A DNA stretch of 64,000 nucleotides from Terriglobia bacterium (GTDB lineage: Bacteria > Acidobacteriota > Terriglobia > JAIQFV01), in contig JAIQFV010000018.1 in the NCBI GenBank assembly GCA_020073085.1, positions 1 to 64,000 on the forward strand, in the 5' to 3' direction. This document shows positions 46,749-57,084 of this stretch, piece by piece; the stretch's first letter is position 1, and every line of letters begins with the position of its first letter. The position numbers were made by a program, and so were the translations under genes. The notes under the pieces were generated by a model. That model was not told the DNA's origin. It was given only the letters and a program-made list of their open reading frames with translations, and did no database searches.

Positions 46749-48287
46749 ATGAATACCCTGATTGAATGCGTTCCCAATTTCAGTGAAGGGCGCCGGACCG
46801 AAGTGGTTGAGGCCCTGATCCAAATCATCCAAAGCGTGGAAGGTGCGACCATCCTCGACAAGGAAATGGATGCCGATCACAATCGAAGCGTCATTACCTT
46901 CATTGCGCCCAAAGAAGTGGTGGCCGAAGCGGCATTGCGCGCGGTGGGAAAGGCCGCCGAGTTGATTGACCTGACCCGTCACCAGGGCGCCCATCCCCGC
47001 ATCGGAGCAACCGATGTGCTTCCGTTCATTCCAATCGAAGGGGTGACCATTGAAGAATGCGTGGCGATTTCCAGGCAGGTCGGCGAGGCCCTTTGGCAAC
47101 GCTACAAGATCCCTGTCTATTATTACGAGATGGCCGCGACCCGGCCCGATCGTGTCAACCTGGAGAATATTCGCAAAGGCCAGTTCGAAGGCCTTCGGGA
47201 AGAGGTGAAGACGAATCCCGATCGCCGGCCCGATGTCGGAGAGGCGGCCTTGCATCCCACCGCCGGCGCGACCGTCGTCGGCACTCGAAAATACCTGATT
47301 GCTTACAACATCAACCTCGGGACGAGTGACGTCTCCGTGGCCAAGGCGATTGCGAAGAAGATCCGGTTCTCCAGCGGCGGCTTCCCTTTTGTCAAGGCCA
47401 TGGGGGTGGATCTGAAGGCCCGGAATCTCGCTCAAGTCTCCATGAACCTCACGGACTTTGAACAAACCCCCATCCATGTTGTCTTCGATGCGGTAACGCG
47501 CGAAGCTGCTGCGGCTGGGATTGCTGTCGTCGGGAGTGAAATCGTGGGCCTCGTTCCCAAGAAGGCGCTGGAAATGACGGCCGAGCACTACCTCGAAATC
47601 GAGAATTTCAAGCCGGACTTAATCCTCGAAAACCGGCTGGCGGCAGTGCTCGCGGAAAAAAAATCCACCCCAACGCAAACGCCTCCCGCCACGGACCGTC
47701 CCCTGCTGGCCGGGTGCGAACCGTTCATCGAGGCGGTGGCGGCCCCCACCCCTGCTCCCGGAGGCGGAAGCGTGGCCGCAATGGCCGCAACTCTGGCCGC
47801 GGGTTTAGGTGAAATGGTGGCCGCGCGCTCCAAAGGGAAAAAGGCGGCCGCGGCCTTCGAAGACGAGCTTTCCGCAATTCTCATTGCCTTGGCTCAACTT
47901 CGCGTTGAATTGAAACGTGCCATCGACGACGACACGAACGCCTATTCCCTCGTCACAGCCGCCTATAAGCTTCCGAAGGGGTCAGAGGCCGAGAAGGCGG
48001 AACGGCAACGCAAGATTGAGGAGGCCTTGAAGCAAGCAACCCAGGTCCCGTTTCACGTCGCCGAGCGTTCGAAAATCGTTCTTGGACACATTCTTCGACT
48101 CGAGGCCATTGGAAACAAGAACATGATCTCCGATATTCGGGTTGCCCGTGAAATGGCCCGAACCGCCTTGTTCGGGGCCCTCGAAAACGTCAAGATCAAC
48201 CTCGACTCCATGGGCGACCGGGCATTTGTTGAGCAGATTGCGAACAAGATCGCCCCACTGGATTCTGCCTTGAAACGGAACGATTAG
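46749..48287 (+). CDS. ftcD: Bifunctional glutamate formiminotransferase / formimino-THF cyclodeaminase
   Basis: 512 residues in two domains. 1-300 is the formiminotransferase (ECVPNFSEGRR, AGATVVGTRKYLIAYNINL). About 315-512 is the cyclodeaminase (AAPTPAPGGGSVAAMAATLAAG, and the DDDTNAYSLVTAAYKLPKG stretch). The fused form is the one known from animals; many bacteria have two genes. It ends histidine breakdown in glutamate and channels the formimino carbon to folate. GAGG precedes the ATG. Confidence 0.95.
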   Translation: MNTLIECVPNFSEGRRTEVVEALIQIIQSVEGATILDKEMDADHNRSVITFIAPKEVVAEAALRAVGKAAELIDLTRHQGAHPRIGATDVLPFIPIEGVTIEECVAISRQVGEALWQRYKIPVYYYEMAATRPDRVNLENIRKGQFEGLREEVKTNPDRRPDVGEAALHPTAGATVVGTRKYLIAYNINLGTSDVSVAKAIAKKIRFSSGGFPFVKAMGVDLKARNLAQVSMNLTDFEQTPIHVVFDAVTREAAAAGIAVVGSEIVGLVPKKALEMTAEHYLEIENFKPDLILENRLAAVLAEKKSTPTQTPPATDRPLLAGCEPFIEAVAAPTPAPGGGSVAAMAATLAAGLGEMVAARSKGKKAAAAFEDELSAILIALAQLRVELKRAIDDDTNAYSLVTAAYKLPKGSEAEKAERQRKIEEALKQATQVPFHVAERSKIVLGHILRLEAIGNKNMISDIRVAREMARTALFGALENVKINLDSMGDRAFVEQIANKIAPLDSALKRND

Positions 48288-49490
48288 ATGCGGCCCTCAA
48301 ACAAAGGAATCGGCAGTCCTCGACACGGGCTCACGCCGGTCCCGCTTCTGGGCGTGCTGGTTTCTGCCTGTCTCATTGCGTCTTCTCTTTTCGCGCAGTC
48401 CGGCACGAGTGCTCCTTCTGGTTCCCCGCCACGGGCCCGTGCCAGGGATCTCCAGATTGCTCCGGGAGTCTTTCCAACGGGAAAGTGGAACGCCATCACC
48501 GATGTAGCGGGTGTTCGTGTCGGCCACACCACCCTTCGGGAGGGTGACAACGTGCGGACCGGGGTGACCGCCATCCTTCCTCCCGGAGGTAATCCTTTCA
48601 GGGAAAAGGTCGCTGCAGCAATTTATGTCGGCAATGGATTTGGAAAGCTTCTGGGCTTCACTCAAGTCCAAGAACTGGGAGTTCTTGAAACTCCCATCTT
48701 GCTGACCAACACCCTCAGTGTGTGGCAGGTGGCAGAGGCGTTGGTCGACTACATGCTTGCTTTGCCCGGAAATGAAGAGGTCCGGTCTGTCAACCCGGTG
48801 GTGGGCGAGACCAATGACGGCTACCTGAATGATATTCGTGGCCGACATGTCACGAGGAAGGACGTCTTCAGTGCCATTCTGGGAGCCAAGAGCGGCCCCG
48901 TGGAGGAAGGGAGCGTGGGCGCAGGAACGGGGACAGTTGCCTTCGATTGGAAAGGGGGGATTGGGACGTCCTCGCGAGTCCTTCCGACCGAGAATGGAGG
49001 ATATACCCTGGGGGTCCTGGTGCAGACCAATTTTGGGGGGCACCTGACGATCGATGGAGTGCCTGTTTGGAGGGTCCTTCAGAAGCCCGGAAACAGCAGG
49101 CGCCCGGGAGACGGGAGTTGCATGATCGTCATTGCGACAGACTCCCCTGTTGATGCGCATCAGCTCCAGCGGATTGCCAAGCGCGCCCTGGCAGGCATGG
49201 CCCGCACTGGCTCAAGTTTTGCGAATGGCAGTGGTGACTACGTGATTGCCTTTTCAACCACCTCCCGGGTTTCTCCATCTTCAGACAAGGGGTCCACTGG
49301 CACCCGGGCGAAGCTTCAAGATGAGGAGTTATCGCCGCTCTTTGAAGCTACTGCCGAGGCCACTGAGGAAGCGATTTACAATTCCCTGCTCGAAGCCACA
49401 ACAGTGAGAGGCCGGGATGGACACGTGGCTGAAGCGATTCCAATTGAGACATTGAAACAGATCTTGATTAGGCATCATCGAGGGATTTAG
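48288..49490 (+). CDS. P1 family peptidase (DmpA-like aminopeptidase)
   Basis: 400 residues starting one base after ftcD ends. A signal peptide (GVLVSACLIASSLFAQ) sends it to the periplasm. N-terminal nucleophile fold: ITDVAGVRVGHTTL, EGSVGAGTGTVAFDWKGG, then DGS at 275-277. The nucleophile and self-cleavage site should be Gly276-Ser277 (SCMIVIATDSP), giving two chains. DmpA enzymes cut N-terminal residues or beta-peptides. Confidence 0.9.
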   Translation: MRPSNKGIGSPRHGLTPVPLLGVLVSACLIASSLFAQSGTSAPSGSPPRARARDLQIAPGVFPTGKWNAITDVAGVRVGHTTLREGDNVRTGVTAILPPGGNPFREKVAAAIYVGNGFGKLLGFTQVQELGVLETPILLTNTLSVWQVAEALVDYMLALPGNEEVRSVNPVVGETNDGYLNDIRGRHVTRKDVFSAILGAKSGPVEEGSVGAGTGTVAFDWKGGIGTSSRVLPTENGGYTLGVLVQTNFGGHLTIDGVPVWRVLQKPGNSRRPGDGSCMIVIATDSPVDAHQLQRIAKRALAGMARTGSSFANGSGDYVIAFSTTSRVSPSSDKGSTGTRAKLQDEELSPLFEATAEATEEAIYNSLLEATTVRGRDGHVAEAIPIETLKQILIRHHRGI

Positions 49491-49549
49491 CGTTCATTCG
49501 CCAGTTGATTTTCGCTCTCAAGGTAAGGAGATCCGATCCGTAACTCAGA

Positions 49550-49650
49550 CGCTTGTAGGAGCGGAATCATCCCGCCCGTTTTCGTGGCCAACGCTGAAAG
49601 ATTGGGCAGACGAGACGTCCGCGCCCCGGAAGCCACGCGGGTCGCGGTAT
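49550..49650. repeat. Degraded copy of the GGGGCRGACG repeat
   Basis: Within the gap before the S9 gene, GGGCAGACGAGACGTCCGCGCCCC (listed as its two halves GGGCAGACGAGA and CGTCCGCGCCCC, about 49604-49627) resembles the right arms of the repeats at 41386 and 58956. Only one arm is clear. Confidence 0.4.
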
Positions 49651-49686
49651 TTCCTTATCAATTCATCGAGACCACTCGGGAGGACT

Positions 49687-52566
49687 ATGATTCACAGGAT
49701 TAGACGCCCAATTCGATTTTCATTCCTGATGCTTCTGCTCGCCATAACGATTTGTCCGATTTTCGCCGGTGATGAAACCGCCGGCAAATCTACGGCGACC
49801 GCCCCCAAGCCGGAGAAGACTGAGAAGTGGCAGATTGACGACTTCATCATGGCCGAAACGGCAAGCCAATTTGACATTTCCCCGGACGGGAAATGGGTCG
49901 CCTGGACGAAAAGTGTGGCTGACAAGGAAAAGGACGGACGGTATTCCAACATCTTCCTGACCAGCCTGACCGAGAAGAAGGAAATTGAGTTGACTCGTGG
50001 TAAGGAGAATCATTCCTCTCCCAAGTTTTCTCCTCACGGTCAACTTCTGGCCTTCGTCAGTGCCCGTCCTAATCCGCTGGCGAAAGCCCCCTCCCCGGCC
50101 TCGGGTCCCGAAGGTCCGGTCCCCCAATTGTGGTTGATCAATCCCTTCGGCGGAGAACCCTGGGCCCTGACCAGCGGGAATCGAGCGGTGATGAACTTCG
50201 CCTGGGCGGATGACGATTCTATTGTCTTTTCGGCGCAAGAAGACCCTGCGCACTATGAAGCATCGCTGAAAGAGAAGAAGGACAACTCCAATGTGGTGGA
50301 TGATGAGGCCCACGTGGTCCCCGTGCGCCTTTACAGGGTCCAGGTTAAATCGAAGGCCGTCACACGGCTGACCGACAACCGGGACGACCGGATTCAGATG
50401 TTCGAACTGTCGCATGACGGCACCAAGGCAGTCGCAGTGATTCAACGCAGCCTGAGCTATATCTACGATGAGCGCATCAAACCTGTGACGTACCTTTACG
50501 ATCTTGTATCCCCTACACGAAAGCAATTGTTTGGGGAGGAGAAGCTTAACCCGGTGCAGTTCCGGTGGGCGCTCGATGACAAGACACTCTACATTGTCAG
50601 TCGCTACTCTTCCGACCCAAAGTATCTTAGTGCGACGATTTCCCGTCTCTACTCATACGACGTGCCGACCGGCAAAACCACCGAGGTGAATCTCAACTGG
50701 GAAAACGGCCTGTCCGGTGGGGGCTTAGAGGTCACCCCGGATGGCTTTATCTGCAACCTGGCGAACGGTGCCGTCCACAGGCAGGCTCGTTACACTCGGG
50801 AAAACAGCAGCTCAGCATGGAATCGAACTTGGCTCGAAGGGGAGCACGTCGGTCACATCTGGCAAATGACGGCGGGCCGCGATGGCCGTTCTCTGGTGTA
50901 CGGCTTTTCTACTGCGAGTACGCCCGCGCAATGGTACCGGGCTACGCTCGACGGGTCCCGAATCAGTTCACCCGTTCAAATTACCGATCTGAATCCCAAT
51001 CTCAAAAAGCGTGTCATTGCCAAATCGGAAATCATCCGATGGAAAGGCGCCCTGGATGAAGAGGTCGAAGGGATTCTCTACTACCCCCATCAATATGAAC
51101 CCGGCAAGAAGTATCCCCTCCTCTTGATGATTCACGGCGGACCCGCCGGCGCCGACTTTGATTCCTGGAGTCAATCCTTTGCCTATCCGGTCAATCTGAT
51201 TGCCGAACGCGGGGCTTTTGTCCTAAGACCGAATTATCACGGAAGCTCCAACTATGGCTTGAAGTGGGTGGAGTCGATTTCAGGGGGAAAGTATTATGAT
51301 CTCGAGGTGCCGGATCTTGAAAAGGGCGTTGACGCCCTGATTGCCCGGGGGTTGGTTGATCCTGACAAACTCGGGACCATGGGATGGTCCAATGGGGCGA
51401 TTCTCTCGATTGCGCTCACGGTATCGACCGATCGCTATAAGGTGTGCTCCGCAGGTGCGGGCGACGTGGATTGGACCAGCGATTGGGGAAATGCTCACTT
51501 TGGTGCCGCTTTCGACAATTACTATTTCGGAAAATCCCCGCTCGAAGATCCCCTGTTGTATATCCGCAAGTCCCCTTTCTTTAAGATGGACCGGGTGAAA
51601 ACGCCGACAATTATCTTCTTTGGCACCGTGGATACCAATGTCCCCACCGAGCAGGGATGGTTGCACTTCCGGGCCCTCCAGCAGCTCGGTAAGACGGACG
51701 TCAAGTTTGTCCTTTTTCCCGGTGAACCGCACGGTCCCCAGAAGTTGTCACACCAGCGCCGCAAGTTGGAGGAGGATGTGGCGTGGATCGATAAATACTT
51801 ATTCAGAACCACCAAGGAAGCCAACGAGGCATTGAAGCCCGATTCGCCGCTCGCGATCGCTCTCAAGAAGAAGGCCATTAAGAAGGTGGGTGCCCATTTC
51901 GGTGAATCCTTCCCGGTTGATGAAAAGAAAGAAAAGACTGCCAGGTCGATCCTGGTGCCCGAGGTTGTCGCGCGCGGGTCCCTGGAGATCGGGAGGTTTG
52001 AGGTCACCCGAGCACAGTTTGCCGCCTTCGAAAGGGCCTACGTGTTTGAGCCGGGAACTGAAGACTACCCGGCCAACGACATTCCCTTCGAAAAAGCGAA
52101 GGCGTATTGTGAATGGCTCAGTAGAACGACCGGAAGAACTTATCGCCTGCCGACGGTGGAAGAGCTGGAGCCTTTGGCGAGCGCGGCAAAATCGGGAGAA
52201 AACACGCTCGACTATTGGGCGGGATATTCCGTCAATCCGGACGACGCCTTGAGGTTGAAAAAGACAATCTCAGAGCTCGGCGCTGAACCCCAAGCTCCCT
52301 TGCTGCAAAGAGTCGGAAGTTTTCACCCTGGCGGAAACGAGGATCAGGAATTGATCTTTGACCTCGGAGGGAATGTGGCAGAGTGGGCAATAACCAAGGA
52401 CGGTGCCGGTAAACCTGTCGGAGGGAGTGCCGACACTCCGAGCGATCCCAAAATCTCGCCAGACCTGAGAAAGCCCTCACCGGCCTATATGGGTTTCAGG
52501 GTGGCACGAGGGGTCCCCGCCGAGGTCGTGAAGACGGAGCCGTCTCCATCAGCGGAGACTCCGTAA
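49687..52566 (+). CDS. S9 family peptidase fused to FGE-sulfatase-like domain
   Basis: 959 residues with a signal peptide (LMLLLAITICPIFAG). A beta-propeller region (about 45-430) is followed by an alpha/beta-hydrolase domain with Ser568 in MGWSNGA, Asp649 in GTVDTNVP and His682 in GEPHGPQ, the S9C acylaminoacyl-peptidase type. After about 730, SLEIGRFEVTRAQFAAFE, YCEWLSRTTGRTYRLPTVEE, DLGGNVAEW and AYMGFRVARG match an FGE-sulfatase (DUF323) fold. The Cys pair of true FGE is not visible, so this domain is more likely binding or structural. The gene preparation start has GGGAGG upstream. Confidence 0.9.
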   Translation: MIHRIRRPIRFSFLMLLLAITICPIFAGDETAGKSTATAPKPEKTEKWQIDDFIMAETASQFDISPDGKWVAWTKSVADKEKDGRYSNIFLTSLTEKKEIELTRGKENHSSPKFSPHGQLLAFVSARPNPLAKAPSPASGPEGPVPQLWLINPFGGEPWALTSGNRAVMNFAWADDDSIVFSAQEDPAHYEASLKEKKDNSNVVDDEAHVVPVRLYRVQVKSKAVTRLTDNRDDRIQMFELSHDGTKAVAVIQRSLSYIYDERIKPVTYLYDLVSPTRKQLFGEEKLNPVQFRWALDDKTLYIVSRYSSDPKYLSATISRLYSYDVPTGKTTEVNLNWENGLSGGGLEVTPDGFICNLANGAVHRQARYTRENSSSAWNRTWLEGEHVGHIWQMTAGRDGRSLVYGFSTASTPAQWYRATLDGSRISSPVQITDLNPNLKKRVIAKSEIIRWKGALDEEVEGILYYPHQYEPGKKYPLLLMIHGGPAGADFDSWSQSFAYPVNLIAERGAFVLRPNYHGSSNYGLKWVESISGGKYYDLEVPDLEKGVDALIARGLVDPDKLGTMGWSNGAILSIALTVSTDRYKVCSAGAGDVDWTSDWGNAHFGAAFDNYYFGKSPLEDPLLYIRKSPFFKMDRVKTPTIIFFGTVDTNVPTEQGWLHFRALQQLGKTDVKFVLFPGEPHGPQKLSHQRRKLEEDVAWIDKYLFRTTKEANEALKPDSPLAIALKKKAIKKVGAHFGESFPVDEKKEKTARSILVPEVVARGSLEIGRFEVTRAQFAAFERAYVFEPGTEDYPANDIPFEKAKAYCEWLSRTTGRTYRLPTVEELEPLASAAKSGENTLDYWAGYSVNPDDALRLKKTISELGAEPQAPLLQRVGSFHPGGNEDQELIFDLGGNVAEWAITKDGAGKPVGGSADTPSDPKISPDLRKPSPAYMGFRVARGVPAEVVKTEPSPSAETP

Positions 52567-52626
52567 GCTTGCTGCGTGACGGTTCAGCCTACCCAAACCT
52601 CCAACCCTGCGCTATCATGTTTCGCG

Positions 52627-52899
52627 ATGTCAAAAAGGGTGAAGCTGGCCGTCGGGGCCGTCTTTGTTGTGGTGGTGGGAATTATTGTGTATTCCACGAT
52701 GAATTTGAGCCACTTTGAATGTGAGGTGTGCGTAGAATTCAAAGGCCGGACGTCCTGTCGAACGGCGGCGGGTTCGACCCGCGAAGAGGCGGTCCGGACA
52801 GCCACTGACAATGCCTGTGCTGACATCGCTTCCGGAATGACCGATAGTATTGCTTGCGGTCACACGACCCCGACGAGCGTCCGGTGGTTGCGCCAATGA
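52627..52899 (+). CDS. Small single-span Cys-rich protein, unknown
   Basis: 90 residues from ATG 52627. One membrane segment at about 8-26 (LAVGAVFVVVVGIIVYS), then a short soluble part with five cysteines (CEVC, SCRTAA, NACAD, IACGH). The positions suggest disulfides or metal binding outside the cytoplasm. No family name known to me. Confidence 0.55.
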   Translation: MSKRVKLAVGAVFVVVVGIIVYSTMNLSHFECEVCVEFKGRTSCRTAAGSTREEAVRTATDNACADIASGMTDSIACGHTTPTSVRWLRQ

Positions 52900-53134
52900 C
52901 TCTGTCGTTTTCGATGATTTCAACGACGCTGTGCTTCCGATGGGCTCCGGCTGCCTTTCATCCGTACAATCTTTTCGGACCGGAAATTTGGGCTGATGAC
53001 GGGCCCACCTGGGTTTGGACGCGCTGTGCCACCAGGCTGCATATGCTATATTATTCGAGTTCCATTGGGACAGCTGCCGCGGGCCCTGCGGACGAGCATC
53101 GATTAATCACGCCCCGGCACGAAAGCTAAATCTC

Positions 53135-54820
53135 TTGCAGTTGCTATCCTTTCCATTCTCGAAGGTCCAGGGCGCCGATTCCAGACGATTTCTGATCGCC
53201 AGCTCAGAATTTCTTCTCTTCTTTCTGTTGCTGAGCCATATCGGATTCCTCTCGATTGCAGCGGAAAACATCATCCTTTACACAGACACGCAATCCAAGA
53301 CCCTTCCAGTCATTGCAGTGGAAGGTGAGCGCTACCTTGCCTTACAGGATCTGCTTTCCACCCTGGGGCCGGTTACCGAAGTGGAGAAGAGTGCTTCGGT
53401 GTTGCAGATGAAGGTAGGCAAGCATTTGCTCCTGTTCCGGCCGAATTCCACGCTGGTGGTCATCGATGGCATTCTGACCTCGATGGGCGATCCAGCGCTG
53501 GTCATGCCGGCAGGATGGATGGTGCCAGTGGATTCGATCTCCAGGATCCTTCCCCGGCTGACGGACCGAAAGGTCACCTTCCGACAGGATGCCTCACGGG
53601 CCTTTGTGACCGCCCAGCCGCCCTCGCGTGTTTTCTTTGAGGCCACTAAGGGGATACTCTCGTCTCGCGTGGCCATCCAGGTCACTCAGCCCGTCCCGTT
53701 CGACATGAAGCAGGATGGAAAACAGCTCATCATCACCCTGGGCAATCCCCCCATTGATCCGACCGCCGAGAAGCTGAGCTATGCGGACGACCGGATCAAA
53801 TCCATTGTCTACGATGATGCTGACGCCCGACCCAAGATCCGGATCACACTGTCTTCTCCAAATTTCGATGTAAAATCCTCAACCACCCAGGAGGGACGAA
53901 TATTCGTGGTGATGGTTTCTCCGGCGCAGCAAATCTCCCCACCCGTTCCCGGCGCGTCGGCTCAGCCCTCCGGCGCGGCTCCACCGGCACCTGCCGCCAA
54001 TGTTGGACCGGGTGCTAAGAGCCAGGAGAAGACAGCCGTCCTGGCGACGCGCGGAATCCTAAGAATCGTCACAATTGACCCGGGCCATGGGGGCCTGGAC
54101 AGCGGCTCCCGGGCCGCCAACAATGCGGCGGTCGAAAAGGATGTTGCCCTGGAAATTGCTCAACGGCTGCGCGCCAGCCTCCAACAGCGACTGGGGCTGC
54201 AGGTTTATCTGACCCGAGACGCCGATGGGGACGTCTCTTTTGACCAGCGCGCCACCACCGCCAACACGAATCATTCTGATGTGTTCATTTCAATTCACGT
54301 CGGTTTCTCACTGGTCCAAAGCTGGAATGGCGCCCGGGTCTATGTCTACTCCCCGATCAAGGAAGTCGCCGCGGCGAATCCGGTTCCTTCGAGTTCAACC
54401 CCCATCGAGCAGCGTCCTCCGGAAAAACAGCCGGTGGTGCATCTATACTTCCGGGACTGGACGAAGGCCAATACTGCCAATTTTCAGATGAACCAAGCGC
54501 TCGCCGAGCTTGTTGAATCGGAACTGGCCCCGCTTTGGAACCAGGAACCGGCTGCTCCGCGGATTGCAGCCCTCAGGCCTTCAGCGAATGTGGTGATGCC
54601 CGCGGTCATGGTGGAACTGGGCAATCTAAATTCAGAGACCGACGTCAAGCAGATGGTTAATCCACAGTTTCAAGCCCGGATTGTTTCAGCCATTGCCAAT
54701 GCCATCCAGCGGTTTAAGCCAGTTTATGAAGCTCAGCCCGGCTCTGCTCTTCCGACTCCAAAGCCGAAGGCCGGCCCTGACGTCCGGCCGGGCAAGGGGG
54801 AGAAGGGTCCCCCGCGATAA
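53135..54820 (+). CDS. N-acetylmuramoyl-L-alanine amidase (amidase_3)
   Basis: 561 residues from TTG 53135, the only start close before the signal peptide (FLLFFLLLSHIGFLSIAAE); upstream in-frame TTG 53015 is less likely. N-terminal copper-amine-oxidase-like and AMIN-like beta domains (about 45-280) are followed by a Pro/Ala linker. The zinc amidase domain has IDPGHGGLDSGS, EKDVALEIAQRL, ISIHVGFS and VMVELGNLN. It cleaves MurNAc-L-Ala bonds in septal murein. Next is a GerMN gene. Confidence 0.9.
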   Translation: MQLLSFPFSKVQGADSRRFLIASSEFLLFFLLLSHIGFLSIAAENIILYTDTQSKTLPVIAVEGERYLALQDLLSTLGPVTEVEKSASVLQMKVGKHLLLFRPNSTLVVIDGILTSMGDPALVMPAGWMVPVDSISRILPRLTDRKVTFRQDASRAFVTAQPPSRVFFEATKGILSSRVAIQVTQPVPFDMKQDGKQLIITLGNPPIDPTAEKLSYADDRIKSIVYDDADARPKIRITLSSPNFDVKSSTTQEGRIFVVMVSPAQQISPPVPGASAQPSGAAPPAPAANVGPGAKSQEKTAVLATRGILRIVTIDPGHGGLDSGSRAANNAAVEKDVALEIAQRLRASLQQRLGLQVYLTRDADGDVSFDQRATTANTNHSDVFISIHVGFSLVQSWNGARVYVYSPIKEVAAANPVPSSSTPIEQRPPEKQPVVHLYFRDWTKANTANFQMNQALAELVESELAPLWNQEPAAPRIAALRPSANVVMPAVMVELGNLNSETDVKQMVNPQFQARIVSAIANAIQRFKPVYEAQPGSALPTPKPKAGPDVRPGKGEKGPPR

Positions 54821-54853
54821 CATTTTTGGATGACCTCGAAAGTCGGTCGATAG

Positions 54854-55552
54854 ATGTGGCGATACTTTAAAATCATCATGGTGTCAGCCTTGCTGGTGGC
54901 AAGCGTCGTGGGACTCTATTATTTCCGGGGCTTCTCGCGAATTGTCGAATTGTTTCGCCGCGAGAGCGCCCAACCCACCAAACCCTTTCAACCCGCTTCG
55001 ACGCTGCTGATCAAGCCGGCAGGATCGGTGCCGGTGAAGCTGTATTTTCCATCCCTCGCCAGACCGGGGATGTTGGAGGAGGAAGATGCGGAGATCCGCG
55101 CTTCGGAGTTGGCACAGAACCGGGCCAAGCAGATCATCTTAAAGCTGATCGAAGGTTCGAAGAAGAGCTCCGGCCGCACAATCTCTCAGGAAACCGTCCT
55201 GAAGGAACTGTTCCTCACTTCCGATGGGACCGCCCTGGTTGATTTTTCAGGGGCCATCCAGAAGAACCATCCCGGCGGGATCGAATGCGAATTACAGACC
55301 ATCTATTCGGTGGTCGATTCCTTGACGGTCAACATCCCCACCATCCGGCGGGTCCGCTTTCTTATTGATGATACCGAGGTGGACTCCCTGGTGGGGCATT
55401 CTGACTTGGCGCAGGCCTTCACCCAGGACCTTAACTACGTGGTGAGGTCCTCGGCCGCCATTCCGGCAGCGGGTTCCCCTGTTCCTGCTGCACCCCCTCC
55501 CGCGCCGGAGCAAAAGGAAGACCCACAAAGGAGATTAAAGAGTGCGCACTGA
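54854..55552 (+). CDS. GerMN domain protein
   Basis: 232 residues with an N-terminal membrane anchor ([15 protein letters not shown]). The GerMN domain spans about 55-205, with [14 protein letters not shown] and [20 protein letters not shown] typical of it. GerMN domains occur in sporulation and envelope proteins and bind next to cell-wall enzymes. Placement after the amidase suggests a partner. Overlaps rph by 11 bases. Confidence 0.9.
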   Translation: MWRYFKIIMVSALLVASVVGLYYFRGFSRIVELFRRESAQPTKPFQPASTLLIKPAGSVPVKLYFPSLARPGMLEEEDAEIRASELAQNRAKQIILKLIEGSKKSSGRTISQETVLKELFLTSDGTALVDFSGAIQKNHPGGIECELQTIYSVVDSLTVNIPTIRRVRFLIDDTEVDSLVGHSDLAQAFTQDLNYVVRSSAAIPAAGSPVPAAPPPAPEQKEDPQRRLKSAH

Positions 55553-56261
55553 TCACCGGGCGAATGATGCTTTGCGAGACGTCACTATCGTCCCGAATTA
55601 CATCCAGAATGCTGAAGGGTCCGCGTTGATTTCAGTAGGACGAACGCGGGTCATCTGCACTGCGTCCGTTGAGGACACGGTGCCACAGTTTTTGCGGGGT
55701 CAAGGCAAGGGATGGATTACGAGTGAGTACGCCATGTTGCCGCGCGCCACATTAACGCGCACCCCCCGCGAGGTCACTCGCGGGCGCCCTTCCGGGCGCA
55801 CTCACGAGATTCAACGATTGATCGGGCGCTCGCTGCGCAGTGTGGTAGAATTGAGCCGACTCGGAGAGAGAACCGTTTACATTGACTGTGACGTCATCGA
55901 GGCTGACGGCGGCACGCGCACCGCGTCCATTACCGGGGCCACGGTGGCTCTGGCTGTGGCCCTGAAACGGCTGTGCGATGAAAAGCGATTGGAGACCACC
56001 CCGTTGAAGGAGATGGTGGCGGCCACAAGCGTCGGCTTGATTCGCGGTAAAGCGATGCTGGATCTCGATTACAGTGAAGACAGCACCGCAGAGGTGGACA
56101 TGAATGTGGTCATGACCGGAGGCGGCCGGTTCGTGGAGGTTCAGGCCACCGCCGAAGGACGCCCTTTTGAGAAGGAACAAATGAACCAACTGCTCTTGCT
56201 GGCGGAAGTCGGCATTCAACAACTGATCGAGATGCAAAAGAAGGCGATCCAGAAGGCGTAA
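55542..56261 (+). CDS. rph: Ribonuclease PH
   Basis: 239 residues from GTG 55542, with AAGGAG upstream. Phosphorolytic 3' trimming of tRNA precursors. Motifs visible: [38 protein letters not shown], and [19 protein letters not shown] (given here as separate parts). Full length. Forms a run with GerMN and rdgB. Confidence 0.96.
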   Translation: MRTDHRANDALRDVTIVPNYIQNAEGSALISVGRTRVICTASVEDTVPQFLRGQGKGWITSEYAMLPRATLTRTPREVTRGRPSGRTHEIQRLIGRSLRSVVELSRLGERTVYIDCDVIEADGGTRTASITGATVALAVALKRLCDEKRLETTPLKEMVAATSVGLIRGKAMLDLDYSEDSTAEVDMNVVMTGGGRFVEVQATAEGRPFEKEQMNQLLLLAEVGIQQLIEMQKKAIQKA

Positions 56262-56266
56262 CCCCC

Positions 56267-56884
56267 ATGACCTCTGTTGAAAAGACCAGGCTTTTTTTGG
56301 CGACCACCAATGACGGTAAGATCCGGGAGATTCAACACGCCCTGGACGAGTTGCCGGTCGCCTTTTCCACCCTGAAAGACATCAAGGATGCTGAAATCTG
56401 TGCCGAGGAAAAACCGACGGTTTTGGAGAACGCCATCTACAAGGCATTGCATTACAGCCGTTATTCGGACGCCCTGACCCTGGCGGACGACACCGGGCTT
56501 GAAGTCGATGCCCTCAGTGGCGCCCCCGGCGTTCATTCGGCGCGGTACGCGGGCGAACATGCCGGCGACCCGGAAAACATTGAAAAGCTCCTGCAGGCCC
56601 TCGTGGGGGTTCCGGAGGAGAAGCGGGCGGCGCGGTTTGTTTGCGTGATGGCCATGGCCTTTCGAGGCCGCTTGATCAAATCGTTTCACGGCCATTGTGA
56701 TGGACGCATCCTCGAGACACCGCGGGGAACAGGCGGGTTCGGATACGATCCAGTCTTCCTCATTCCCTCCATCAATAAGACGTTCGCCGAACTCACTACC
56801 GAGGAAAAGAACAAGATCAGCCACCGCGGGAAGGCCCTGGAGAGGGTGCACGACTATTTCTTGTACGCCACCGAAACCGCTTAA
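56267..56884 (+). CDS. rdgB: XTP/dITP diphosphatase (RdgB/HAM1)
   Basis: 205 residues. Removes non-canonical purine nucleotides. LATTNDGKIREIQHAL, ADDTGLEVDALSGAPGVHSA, and GTGGFGYDPVFLIP are the family signatures. Six bases after rph; the rph-rdgB order is widespread. Confidence 0.95.
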   Translation: MTSVEKTRLFLATTNDGKIREIQHALDELPVAFSTLKDIKDAEICAEEKPTVLENAIYKALHYSRYSDALTLADDTGLEVDALSGAPGVHSARYAGEHAGDPENIEKLLQALVGVPEEKRAARFVCVMAMAFRGRLIKSFHGHCDGRILETPRGTGGFGYDPVFLIPSINKTFAELTTEEKNKISHRGKALERVHDYFLYATETA

Positions 56885-57004
56885 CTACCCTTGCCTGCCG
56901 GATCCCGGCTATGACGGCGGACCTGACCCAGGACCATTTTCAAGACCATTTTCAAGGAATTGACAACCCGCAGAAACTCTTGTAGCTTGATGTTCTGAGG
57001 CGTA

Positions 57005-57084
<80 letters not shown>

